Shown one piece after another: positions 57,801-64,000 of a DNA stretch of 64,000 bases (the first letter of the stretch is position 1; each line of letters starts with the position of its first letter). Under the pieces are notes generated by a model. The model did no database searches. It had not been told where the DNA came from and saw only the letters and a program-made list of their open reading frames with translations. Both the position numbers and the translations under genes were made by a program. The DNA is taken from the NCBI GenBank assembly GCA_965277415.1, contig CBDICS010000086.1, forward strand, positions 62,001 to 126,000, read 5' to 3'. Source of the stretch: JAHDHW01 sp965277415 (GTDB lineage: Bacteria > Bacteroidota > Bacteroidia > Chitinophagales > Saprospiraceae).

Positions 57801-60148
57801 GTGGAAATGTCCATCAGGTTAGCTATCAAGCCGGAGCGCCAGATGCTTTCTACCATCGCTATATATATGATTCAGATAATCGACTTACACATGTATCGAC
57901 TAGTCAGGATGGCTGGATATGGGATATGGATGCCACCTATGAATATTATGATCATGGCCCTTTAGCAAGAACAGAATTGGGAGAATATAAAGTACAAGGC
58001 TGTGATTATGTTTACACCATTCATGGTTGGATAAAAGGAGTCAATAGCAATACGCTGATTGAAACCAGAGATATTGGTAAAGATGGTGAAAGCGGTGGTA
58101 TTCATGAGCTAATTGCTGCCGATGCCTATGGCTATAGTTTAGGCTATTACACAGATGATTACTCACCCATAGGTAGCTCAGCTGATGACTGGTTGGCCGC
58201 CGAACCTAGCCTGAGTGATAAAGACCTGTTCAATGGAAATATTCGATCGATGGTAACAGCCATTAAAAAACCGGATGGATCAACCTTAGAAATTACGCCA
58301 AATGTCTATACCTATGATCAACTCCATCGGATCAAGGCCATGCAAAAATATACGGCAATAGATGAGGCAAATAATACCTGGGCTACAGCAAATATGATTG
58401 ATGGATATAAGACTACGTATGAATATGATGCCAATGGTAATTTGATGGACCTGACCCGTCGTAATAGTAGTGTACTCATGGATGATTTGACTTATCATTA
58501 TTCCACAGGTACCAATCAATTGGCTTATGTAAATGATTTTGTCCCGGGCACTACAGTTGATGGTGATCTTGATAAACAACTGGTCGGCAATTATACCTAC
58601 GATGATGCAGGAAACCTGATTAAAGATGTCTCGGAAGAAATTTTTAATATCGAATGGAATGTCTACGGAAAGGTCAAACAAACCACACGGGACGCAGGAG
58701 TTGATCTAAATGAAAAACCCAATGTCAGCTATCAATATGATGCTGCCGGTAATCGGATTATCAAACGGGTAGAGAAAGGCGTAAACGCAACAGACTGGAC
58801 CTATACCTATTATGTCCGGGATGCTAGCGGAAATGTGATGGCAGTCTATAAAGGCAAAGATGAGACAACAGCCAATAGTATGCAAATGGAAGACTTATTC
58901 GAAAAAGAATTTCACCTATATGGTTCTAGCCGCTTGGGGATTAAACGATCAGATATGCCGGATGAAGATCTTGAAACAGCAACAGTTACGCCTGGGATCA
59001 TGAATAGATTTTCGGGAAACCGATCTTACGAATTGAGTAATCATCTGGGGAATGTATTGGCAGCAGTTTCTGATAATAAACTCTTGGCTTATCAAGGAAA
59101 TACCTTACCTTTATATAAAGCAGAAGTGCTGAGCTATAACGATTATTATCCATTTGGCTTAGAGATGCAGGAGCGGACTGCTAGCGTAGAAGGGTATCGT
59201 TATGGTTTTAATGGCAAGGAGAATGATGCGAATGGAGAGTTTGGATCGCAGCTTATCCAAGACTATGGATTCCGAATGTATAATCCAAGTATTGGGAAGT
59301 TCTTGTCTGTTGATCCGTTGACTCAAAGTTATCCAGAATTGACTCCCTATCAATTTGCTAGTAATACTCCTATTTGGGCAATAGATTTAGATGGCTTAGA
59401 AGCTTATTATTCAACTGAAGGGAAGTTCTTGGAAAAATATGGAGAATCAACGGAAGTTAGAATAACGAGTGCTAAAACATTTTATGATATACACTACACC
59501 CATTTGGGTGATCGTAATGCGCAAGCTAAAGCATTAAGAGATCCTAAAAAGAGCCAAGAAGTTTATACAGATCGTGATCAGGCTGCATTAGATTTTGTTT
59601 TCAAACATAATGGAAAAACTCATAGTAAAAAAGTAGAATTTGGAATCAAGATTTATTCACAAGATACTGAAGGTGGTGATGGGAGTGTCTCTAAATTATA
59701 TTTGTGGGGAAAAGTTGTAGAAGGGGGAAAAGATAGTGAAGGAGAATATGTTAACTTAGAAAAGTCTACTTTAAGGTTTAAGGGATGGGAACTAGCCGCT
59801 ACTGCTCATACACATACTGAAGGAGATAATGCAGAAAATTTTTCTGCATATGATAATGGTGAAAAAAGTTTTTTAAGAGTATTGGGAGATAAAGGGTTAT
59901 CTGATAAAATGGGAGTAGATTTTTATTTAGGTACTCCTAATGGGGTTCTTAAGCTATGGGATCCTAAAGCAAAAGCGGAAGCTATTATATTTGAAGGTGC
60001 ACCACGCTATAATCCGCCTTGGGGGATTCGGAAGGAGTTTAAGCCATCGACAGGTACAGGTTTTGATGAAGATGGAAATAGTGCACCAATATATAATTAT
60101 CCAACGCCAGATCTTAATAAAGAAAAAGAGAAAAAAGGAAATGGATAA
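51866..60148 (+). CDS. giant RHS protein with JAMM/DUF4329-like toxin tip
   Basis: A 2760-aa exported protein (signal ending IQTIQAQ). After N-terminal beta domains comes a DUF6443-like opening (about 335-370, SYFDGSLRSRQTVSR, DHVGRPVVQAIP). A long Cys-rich central part follows (about 600-1300) with pairs such as CFDCAYEL and VDCCGCGNW, then a DUF11-like repeat (about 1390-1490), YD/RHS repeats (about 1730-2310, YEYDANGNLMDLTR, SYQYDAAGNRI) and the RHS core (about 2440-2512, YRYGFNGKENDANGEFGSQL, VDPLTQSYPELTPYQFASN). The last about 247 residues are the effector tip, entered separately. It is the eighth gene of the operon. Closest known relatives are unassigned RHS proteins of Bacteroidota. 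Confidence 0.9.
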   Translation: MKSLILYSYKTLAALSLFLLFCIQTIQAQEYNIPPLNGTAITNGATMNLIDPLCDDPDCDMLMTTCAYQSYIELGVGPLEDPSIIYASGTYNLEVSIVVDYIDNDINEPPVIGESHTLSVQFNKEGGVFKNKDRVILEGGYDILITIMSVTYTDPAGNTSTINIPNAAYLQPGIITGRFDPIDPTVNNSTINYPTANFENFIDLDWTAIPGADFYDLEWTWVDSELNNQDIDEVNFKFNSSRINTENTAYRISNIYQTGKLIARVRGIGRLDDCETFIPTIWNLPDLVEDYLDLPVGEILSLDGHREGFNWQHSRTYAEEGKHKDVISYFDGSLRSRQTVSRIESDGHAVVAESYYDHVGRPVVQAIPAPFILGSNYAQNIDYYDNFNTSNGVPYNREHFEKEDPSCLSISDAMDDSGSGQYYSPSNTITDDHQAYLPDAKGYPFSQTILTQDQTGRVRFQGGVGDVHTLGAGKETQYYYGIPEQQELDRLFGNDVGYKAYYEKNLVVDANGQVSVSYLDNKNRVIATALAGTSPLQLDALASQSDPLNTFNILSNLSDLNTPENEGTIGTTLTINKQVLVSENNTSYTFDYTLTPQDYNDEECAPSACFDCAYELKLVVYDECGDIVMGSETPISIPIDMTNIDDDCEDNGIYTLSLNDNLDIGSYGLNKKLSLDPTIMNTYEELYIEAYECAESIVEIFNQLIMDADLEGCVDAACLGLCTVEIDIQEYTNDLDAYKEALINCIKDKIEAGDCTQNQIGDISQCEIFHQTLLDDMSPFGQYGTVTNANNEIQRSGLPCTSFYAESNIFGLSYDDISYGTIMVEINGVDLSPAALNLSQFVANYEESWGEFFLDQHPEYVYLDWCEVVNATSETFDGNLLDYDAEEAESAGYLNPLGHNANTIGYTIGGATGTIVAGAHVSGMNQTAIDAMKDEMINFALYNEGVNPDLYYSIWDIAYIGALSNILDVSQIIDENTPAPGMWDDLYGAELCRSNRFWEVFRGLYASLKMKHGIDFIPTNTNPCAACMGESVDCCGCGNWEDIQQRHFGYDDLIGQGGTDLNGGLDIEEILMGGVTLGEIELEQGPILDEHCNTICASYRSAWQEQLIECFGGDENSPELQTLLDEMELVCQSGCDATHPLGASSNADGSLSFQLAIQNALGTTPMSATCNDLLITHPAPYDTDVFGGTQAFIDDCVCDRYDHEFEQYSIGQSNPDFEGFVTYLESTYNTYYDPDALLDLDCACRNIESIYLLDNPTGTFEIPEPFACQACIDCDQASDLYDEFINNSGYNFFDPITSETLGNPEFRSVMTNWFNQELNFNLSFDEYIDFFAYCTIDLNGGGNFQGENTNLMTLPGDNLVLMNNRLLRRDDPEYIGMIGRMVNDDLTFELKANQTTTQAGGTVTYEVTITNNGTTAITFDYYDQLPGGWSFIAYPTNLNGGTLNTTNADIMSVSSVTLNAEETLIWDVTTLVTEQAYIARNYYHQAIITEANDTTYSDNPATLENTDPTGVYLDIDNPCLGPVEEAEDLVAFLNEIIAEVGTTPNYPLIIPVESLSSFGANSSLNLWPHLDIDNLDIHIYDPVITNNEITLMFVNDCGITDILCALTLEGITALSDIAMINDASSLGTNTNNGNYLIQLNLTTSTGVETSITASSSCYSLIPCDQRLLCNRSITLEVEIADNCLDYIFDLLALQATTEHEALINEARERFRLGYSLQCMSDKDELIQSSTSTEYHHTLYYYDQSGSLVRTIPPKGVKVLEGSNLDQVDVYRQDGTGNSVFPPHELPTYYQYNSYGQIIIQDSPDATEAKMYYDRLGRSIVSQNGRQRNLITYPNPRHSYTIYDEQSRIIELGEIIHPPGNPMTDEIAADPILFSTWLSLGIERVQVVKSIYDENLENVTESVDIDAFFDAPRRYLRKRISSTLFFESIPTNGPTLAYDHASHYDYDVHGNVKTLIQEFASLRNINQDIKRIDYDYDLVSGNVHQVSYQAGAPDAFYHRYIYDSDNRLTHVSTSQDGWIWDMDATYEYYDHGPLARTELGEYKVQGCDYVYTIHGWIKGVNSNTLIETRDIGKDGESGGIHELIAADAYGYSLGYYTDDYSPIGSSADDWLAAEPSLSDKDLFNGNIRSMVTAIKKPDGSTLEITPNVYTYDQLHRIKAMQKYTAIDEANNTWATANMIDGYKTTYEYDANGNLMDLTRRNSSVLMDDLTYHYSTGTNQLAYVNDFVPGTTVDGDLDKQLVGNYTYDDAGNLIKDVSEEIFNIEWNVYGKVKQTTRDAGVDLNEKPNVSYQYDAAGNRIIKRVEKGVNATDWTYTYYVRDASGNVMAVYKGKDETTANSMQMEDLFEKEFHLYGSSRLGIKRSDMPDEDLETATVTPGIMNRFSGNRSYELSNHLGNVLAAVSDNKLLAYQGNTLPLYKAEVLSYNDYYPFGLEMQERTASVEGYRYGFNGKENDANGEFGSQLIQDYGFRMYNPSIGKFLSVDPLTQSYPELTPYQFASNTPIWAIDLDGLEAYYSTEGKFLEKYGESTEVRITSAKTFYDIHYTHLGDRNAQAKALRDPKKSQEVYTDRDQAALDFVFKHNGKTHSKKVEFGIKIYSQDTEGGDGSVSKLYLWGKVVEGGKDSEGEYVNLEKSTLRFKGWELAATAHTHTEGDNAENFSAYDNGEKSFLRVLGDKGLSDKMGVDFYLGTPNGVLKLWDPKAKAEAIIFEGAPRYNPPWGIRKEFKPSTGTGFDEDGNSAPIYNYPTPDLNKEKEKKGNG
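59405..60148 (+). other. RHS effector tip: JAMM-like (DUF4329-type) domain
   Basis: After IDLDGLEA the chain becomes a separate domain of about 247 residues. The metal-site pattern is visible: Glu about 2592 in KKVEFGIKIY, then HTH at 2648-2650 in ELAATAHTHTEGD, Ser 2660 and Asp 2663 in NFSAYD. Glu ... HxH ... SxxD is the JAMM metalloprotease pattern, here with nine instead of seven residues before Ser, as in DUF4329. I infer a metal-dependent peptidase or isopeptidase-like toxin. The DNA here is clearly more AT-rich than the preceding RHS repeats. Confidence 0.6.
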
Positions 60149-60938
60149 AGAAATGCATAAATTATATTTTCCCAATATGATTAAATTTAGATTGTTTAAT
60201 AGTTTATACAAACCATTAATTCTATTGTGTTTTTTATTAATTGCATGTGACTTTTCTAATAAAAAACTTTTACCAATAGATGTTTTTTTTAATGATTTTG
60301 AAAAAAGAATCGAAAGGAAGAATATATTGGATATAAAAACAGTAGAAGAAGATTCATTAGGAGAATTATATTATTTGTTAAAAGATGAGATAATTCAATC
60401 AGTGCAATTAAATACTAAACTGAACGAGGAGTTAATGATTAAAGGAATAAGAAATAATAATGATAAATCTTATGTCTTGTTAGTAGCCTTTCATAGGAGG
60501 CTTAATAATAGAAATGTTCGATTTGATGAGCTAGTAATGGAACTGAAGAATTCTTTAGAAGCAATGAAAGATAATAAGGAGGATTTTGAAAAGTGTATCA
60601 AGGAAAGATTAAAAGTAGCACAATTCAACTTTAATAATTGGAATTTAGATGATACAATACAATTATCATTTCCAACATATTTTAGAGATAATAAAAGAAA
60701 TGCATTTACATTTGGGTGTTCTACTAGTTATGATTCTATTATTAGCAGTTATTTATTTGTAGATGGAATCTTAGTTTCAAAGGATACGTTTTTGAATTAT
60801 GATAATTCGACAGAATTAATATTTAAGTTAAGAGTGATTAATTTAAGTGATCCAAATACACAAATATTATTAAATAAAGTTAGTGTGGATGATACTCTAG
60901 ATATAAATTTATTCAACTATGGTAGACTTATAGAATAA
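60141..60938 (+). CDS. lipoprotein, candidate immunity protein
   Basis: A 265-aa protein with a type II signal (LILLCFLLIAC, lipobox LIAC near residue 36) and an acidic/basic soluble domain with no known family. Its ATG (60141) overlaps the RHS stop codon in ATGGATAA; ATG 60153 is also possible. The open frame continues upstream inside the RHS gene, but those codons are a shadow. Immunity genes of RHS toxins sit exactly here, directly after the toxin tip, and this gene shares the low GC of the tip. A surface or periplasmic lipoprotein could block an incoming toxin. The function is inferred from position only. Confidence 0.7.
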   Translation: MDKEMHKLYFPNMIKFRLFNSLYKPLILLCFLLIACDFSNKKLLPIDVFFNDFEKRIERKNILDIKTVEEDSLGELYYLLKDEIIQSVQLNTKLNEELMIKGIRNNNDKSYVLLVAFHRRLNNRNVRFDELVMELKNSLEAMKDNKEDFEKCIKERLKVAQFNFNNWNLDDTIQLSFPTYFRDNKRNAFTFGCSTSYDSIISSYLFVDGILVSKDTFLNYDNSTELIFKLRVINLSDPNTQILLNKVSVDDTLDINLFNYGRLIE

Positions 60939-61265
60939 TTGGATTCCCCTCGATAGCTGCAGTCCACCCCTAGTTACCTAGTTAGCCGTAGTCAATTAGA
61001 GGCGCAAAAGATGAGGTGTACAAGCTAAGAGTATGGTTTTGTTTACGTCGTTGTCTAAGAAATAAAAAAAGAATTAAATCTACGGCAAGTCTGGGAAAAC
61101 CCAATATACCAATGATCAAGTGAACCATCAGAATAAAAAAGCGACAATAAATGGAGAATGAATAAATCCTAGTTTCTCGACTACTTCCAAATATAATTTT
61201 CGCTAGTACGATGTTTATTTACCTCATATCTTCTAGTCTTCCATTCTCCCTTTCCATAGACTCTT

Positions 61266-61626
61266 AAGATAAAAACAAATATTTCATGACGCGTTGGGAA
61301 GATAATTTGACGCGTTCAACATAAAAAACAAATAGAAATTTGACAAAGTGCTAATATTTGATCTACATTTAAAAACTAAAACTTTTTCAAGCTAATTATA
61401 AAACTAATAATAGATGGACTACTGCTCCTAATGCGATTAAAAAAAGCAAACAAAAAATTAGTCAAAATCCATATGATTTTTTTCGAACCAAAAAAGCAAT
61501 GAATAACTAAATCCTAATACCACCAATGACCTATTCTATATCTCAACAAAACGACATTCAATATACTTGTCTTCTTAGGAAGTATTGGAAGTAAGTAAAA
61601 AGGAATTTGTATTTCCTGTTTATATA
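61266..61626 (+). repeat. 360-bp duplicated upstream segment, copy A
   Basis: This segment recurs at 62529-62891 in the same orientation with about 90% identity judged by eye. Each copy begins with the 9-bp direct repeats and ends near a TTTCCTGTT/CTTCCTGTT block, and each precedes a gene by 105-130 bp. The first about 115 bp also match the upstream region of the RHS operon (38161-38275). There are no terminal inverted repeats, so it is not an obvious mobile element. Confidence 0.8.
61287..61316 (+). promoter_or_regulatory. 9-bp direct repeat, LytTR-type site, copy 2
   Basis: TGACGCGTT at 61287-61295 and 61308-61316, 21-bp period, spacer identical to copies 1 and 3. A -7-like TAATATTTG begins at 61352, 36 bp after the second repeat, which would place the site around -50 of a start near 61366. 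The unit is upstream of the Cys-motif lipoprotein gene. Confidence 0.65.
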
Positions 61627-61687
61627 AAGTATATGGCTATATCTACGTCAGAATTTAAAAATAAAAAAAGAGCCAAGCCTACGCGAG

Positions 61688-61695
61688 TAGATTTG
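61688..61695 (+). promoter_or_regulatory. -7 box TAGATTTG before the lipoprotein gene
   Basis: TAGATTTG fits TAnnTTTG and lies 35 bp before the ATG at 61731. It is an alternative, nearer promoter to the one beside the direct repeats. No -33 TTG is seen at the usual distance. Confidence 0.4.
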
Positions 61696-61730
61696 ACTAA
61701 CACAAATTAATTAACAAAAAAAATAAAGAA

Positions 61731-62396
61731 ATGAAAAAGACAAAATTGTATGTTGCGTTATTATTATGTAGTGTGTTAATGTTCAGTTGCGGAGGAGGAG
61801 ATGATGGTATGGAAGACATGATGTCAAGTTGTAGTGATGGTTTACAAAATGGAGAGGAGACAGGAGTAGATTGTGGAGGGGATTGTGATCCATGCGTGAG
61901 TGGTCCGCCAAGTAATGGTTTTTATTGGTATGGAATAATAGATGGGGAAGAAGAAGAGGTTACGGCGCTAAACGGAATAGGAGGAGGTAGTTGCACTTCA
62001 GAATTTCTGCATATAGGTTATAGCAGTTGGCTAATAGATGTGATAGAGGATATCGAAGGAGCATCGATCAATATAATAAAACTATTTGAAGAGTTGCCGG
62101 CAGAATTTTCAGAGTATTACCCGATGTATGAAGAGGGGGTACGGCCTTATGGAAATTGTGAAACTGGAGAAGTAGGAGTAGAAATTGCTTGGCGAGATGC
62201 TTCGGGTGAATTATGGCAAAGTCGTTTGGGCGATCAAACAGGGAGTAGTTTTGAGATATTAACGCGTGCAGATTATGATGGGAGTTTAAAGACAGAAATA
62301 ACAGGAATATTTAGTTGTAAGCTTTATCTAGAGGGAACGAGTGAGGTAAAAGAAGTGGTGGAAGGTTCGTTTAGTGCTCAGATGCCACTGCATTAA
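61731..62396 (+). CDS. lipoprotein with CxDGxxNGxExxVDCGG motif
   Basis: A 221-aa protein with a type II signal (VALLLCSVLMFSC, lipobox MFSC, Cys20), then a Gly/Asp-rich linker and the motif CSDGLQNGEETGVDCGG followed by DCDPC. This disulfide-rich motif is common in secreted Bacteroidota proteins. The remaining about 150 residues are beta-rich and acidic, with no recognised domain (SEFLHIGYSSWLIDVIEDIE). It is probably displayed on the outer membrane. It stands alone between the two copies of the 360-bp repeat, so it is likely controlled in the same way as the fibre gene downstream and the RHS operon. Confidence 0.8.
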   Translation: MKKTKLYVALLLCSVLMFSCGGGDDGMEDMMSSCSDGLQNGEETGVDCGGDCDPCVSGPPSNGFYWYGIIDGEEEEVTALNGIGGGSCTSEFLHIGYSSWLIDVIEDIEGASINIIKLFEELPAEFSEYYPMYEEGVRPYGNCETGEVGVEIAWRDASGELWQSRLGDQTGSSFEILTRADYDGSLKTEITGIFSCKLYLEGTSEVKEVVEGSFSAQMPLH

Positions 62397-62528
62397 TAGG
62401 AAATTTTGTTGGATGTATGGCTATTATAGAGTTGACAATTTATCCGTTTTCTATAAATGAATATAATCTTGTTAGCCACGAAGTCTTCTTGATAATCAAG
62501 TCAGATATAAAAGAGCGAGGTCACTTTC

Positions 62529-62891
62529 AAGATAAAAAAAAACATTTCATGACGCGTTGGGAAGATAATTTGACGCGTTCAACATAAAAAACAAATAGAA
62601 ATTTGACAAAGTGCTAAGATTTGATTTACATTTAAAAACTAAAACTTTTTTAGGCTAATTATAAAACAAGCTATAGGTGCACTACTGCTCTTATAGCGGT
62701 CAAAAAAAAGCAAACAAAAAATTAGTCGAAAGCCATAAGATTTTTTTCGAACCAAAAAAGCAATGAATAACTAAAACCTAACATCACCAGTGATCTATTC
62801 TATATCTCAACAAAACGATACTCAATATACTTGTACTTCTTAAGAAGAATTGGAAGTAAGTAAAAAGGAATTTATACTTCCTGTTCATATT
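62529..62891 (+). repeat. 360-bp duplicated upstream segment, copy B
   Basis: Direct copy of 61266-61626, differing at scattered single bases and a few short clusters. Conserved internal blocks include TTTTTTTCGAACCAAAAAAG and GGAAGTAAGTAAAAAGGAAT. Conservation beyond the promoter site suggests that the roughly 300-nt transcribed leader also matters or that the duplication is recent. Confidence 0.8.
62550..62579 (+). promoter_or_regulatory. 9-bp direct repeat, LytTR-type site, copy 3
   Basis: TGACGCGTT at 62550-62558 and 62571-62579, 21-bp period, spacer identical to copies 1 and 2. TAAGATTTG begins at 62615, again 36 bp after the second repeat. It lies upstream of the fibre-like gene at 63018. 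Confidence 0.65.
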
Positions 62892-63017
62892 TACTTGAAC
62901 ACTATTAGACTACAATTTTCTTTTCCCATCAGCTAGCTTATAAGCCCTAAGAAAAACGCTTGCAGCTGATTAATAATCATTAAGCTGATTTTTAAATAAA
63001 TAAAAACAACAATAAGT

Positions 63018-64000
63018 ATGAAAATCCGAAACAAACTTTTACTCAGCAATTTATTTTTTAGTTTATTTATTACAACGATACTTAGTGCTCAAGTTAAAGT
63101 TGATGTCAATAGCAGTGTTGGAATCAAAACCGAGCCTTTTTCCTGGGCCCCTACTAATTATTATCCGGAGCTATCACTTTTGGGGCGATTTGATATGCGA
63201 TATCCAGGTCTTTATCTTGTTAATTTTCTGATTGGAAATCAAGTAGGGAATAGTTCAATGACTGGGGATTTTAATTTTTTATTTGGACAATTTAATGGAG
63301 AGTCGCTTACCAATGGAAGGTTGAATACCTTAATAGGTAAATGGACAGGTCGGAGTGTTACTTCTGGTAGTGGAAATGTGTGCTTAGGAGGAGGAAGTGG
63401 AAGTAACCTAACAACTGGTTGGGAAAATACTTTTTTAGGAGGAACATCGGGAGGAAATTTTAATACTGGAAACTTTAATGTTGCAATAGGAAAAAAAGCT
63501 GGAACTTCAGATACAGGAACGACAATATGTACCGGGACCAATAATGTTTTGATTGGTACTGATGTTGGAGAATCTATTTCTGGAAATGCATCTGGAAATG
63601 TTGGAATAGGGACTTTTGCTTTGATTGGTCTCAATGCTGGAATTGATAATCTAGCATTAGGGAAACAGGCATTAGGACATGTACAGAACGGTCAATCTAA
63701 TGTCGCTATTGGTGCTTATTCCGGTGATTATACTATAGGTAGTCAAAACGTGTATATAGGAAACCATGCAGGAGAAGGAGATGCAAACAATCCCAGTAAT
63801 GAAAGCAACCGCTTATATATTCATAGCTCAACAGTACCAACGTCCAATCCTTTAGTCTATGGAGAATTTTTAACCCCTCTATTAAGAATTAATGGAAAAA
63901 CCGAAATCATTGGAAATTTAGAAGTAAATAATAATGTAGATATTGTCGGAACTTTGACGGCATCTGTTAAAAATTTTAAAATCGACCATCCATTAAATCC
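63018..64000 (+). CDS. YadA-head-like fibre protein (partial, 3' end outside window)
   Basis: The frame is open from ATG 63018 to the window end (327 codons). A Sec signal (LFFSLFITTILSAQ) is followed from about residue 90 by repeats of the type NTFLGGTSGGNFNTGNFNVA and NVYIGNHAG, the left-handed roll of YadA/trimeric autotransporter heads. The last visible residues, ASVKNFKIDHPLNP, match the conserved block that in Bacteroidota fibre proteins leads into the C-terminal domain. It is probably a trimeric surface fibre or adhesin. Its promoter region carries the third LytTR-type site. The C-terminus, and so its anchoring, cannot be seen. Confidence 0.8.
   Translation, partial: MKIRNKLLLSNLFFSLFITTILSAQVKVDVNSSVGIKTEPFSWAPTNYYPELSLLGRFDMRYPGLYLVNFLIGNQVGNSSMTGDFNFLFGQFNGESLTNGRLNTLIGKWTGRSVTSGSGNVCLGGGSGSNLTTGWENTFLGGTSGGNFNTGNFNVAIGKKAGTSDTGTTICTGTNNVLIGTDVGESISGNASGNVGIGTFALIGLNAGIDNLALGKQALGHVQNGQSNVAIGAYSGDYTIGSQNVYIGNHAGEGDANNPSNESNRLYIHSSTVPTSNPLVYGEFLTPLLRINGKTEIIGNLEVNNNVDIVGTLTASVKNFKIDHPLN

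Larger units (their letters stand above)
60939..61730. other. intergenic region with duplicated promoter-leader segment
   Basis: About 790 bp with no credible gene. The first part (60939-61260) is unexplained; a 27-codon fragment at 61078-61161 (YGKSGKTQYTNDQVNHQNKK) could be debris of an orphan toxin tip. From 61266 the sequence is the first copy of a roughly 360-bp direct repeat that includes the LytTR-type site. Confidence 0.55.
62397..63017. other. intergenic region with second duplicated promoter-leader segment
   Basis: About 620 bp without a gene. It carries repeat copy B (62529-62891) with the third direct-repeat site. The last 125 bp before the fibre gene are unique AT-rich sequence with no clear terminator or promoter box. 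Confidence 0.6.

Noticed and set aside
59940..60140. Upstream extension of the lipoprotein frame
   Set aside because: It lies fully inside the RHS tip, is basic and low-complexity, and would bury the lipoprotein signal; the start at 60141 is used.
61078..61161. 27-codon fragment reading YGKSGKTQYTNDQVNHQNKK
   Set aside because: It looks like the end of a protein, perhaps an orphan toxin tip, but is preceded by a stop and is too short to assign.
61266..62891. The 360-bp repeats as ends of an insertion element around the lipoprotein gene
   Set aside because: They are direct repeats without terminal inverted repeats, transposase or target duplication, and their first part also precedes the RHS operon.
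63239..63634. Minus-strand ORF of 131 codons rich in Pro, Val and Phe
   Set aside because: It is the antisense shadow of the Gly/Asn-rich repeats of the fibre gene at 63018 and has no start context of its own.

Overview
The window looks like a chromosomal segment of a marine-type Bacteroidota, most likely near Saprospiraceae. The DNA is AT-rich. Secreted proteins carry short lipoprotein or Sec signals, one protein ends in a type IX sorting domain, TonB/SusC-style barrels and LytS/LytTR signalling are present, several -7 boxes fit TAnnTTTG, and giant RHS proteins are abundant. The genus cannot be fixed from the sequence alone. No tRNA, rRNA, CRISPR array or intact transposase was seen.

Region 1 (about 0.6-19 kb, minus strand) is a complete Tc (ABC) toxin locus. 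A fused TcB-TcC cocoon with a caspase/gingipain-like tip comes first, then a lipoprotein, two small membrane proteins, and a very large TcA translocator with extra N-terminal peptidoglycan-binding and carboxypeptidase-regulatory-like domains. A zinc-free MDR oxidoreductase lies divergently. Next, at 20.5-22.9 kb, is an eCIS-core (DUF4157) effector with a long helical middle and a probable RNase-like C-terminus.

Region 2 (23-38 kb) is mostly metabolism and signalling: pxpABC (5-oxoproline hydrolysis), a TonB-type outer-membrane barrel, a LytS/LytTR two-component pair, a secreted CotH-kinase protein, a dienelactone hydrolase, and a D-xylose operon (xylB, xylA, sugar porter). A broken ribbon-helix-helix antitoxin-like ORF lies behind it.

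Region 3 (38.5-61 kb, plus strand) is the most unusual part. It is a tightly packed nine-gene run: a small secreted protein, an 825-aa outer-membrane barrel, a periplasmic protein sharing the barrel's N-terminal domain, a Skp/OmpH-like chaperone, a membrane-anchored protein, a 2308-aa SpvB-like shell protein, a LolA-like protein, a 2760-aa RHS protein with a JAMM/DUF4329-like tip, and a lipoprotein that may be its immunity factor. I read this as a two-polypeptide RHS system with its own envelope assembly genes.

Region 4 (61-64 kb) holds a Cys-motif lipoprotein and the start of a YadA-head-like fibre protein. The upstream regions of the RHS operon, the lipoprotein and the fibre gene share a perfect 9-bp direct repeat with 12-bp spacer (21-bp period), which is the geometry used by LytTR regulators. 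The three units therefore look like one regulon.
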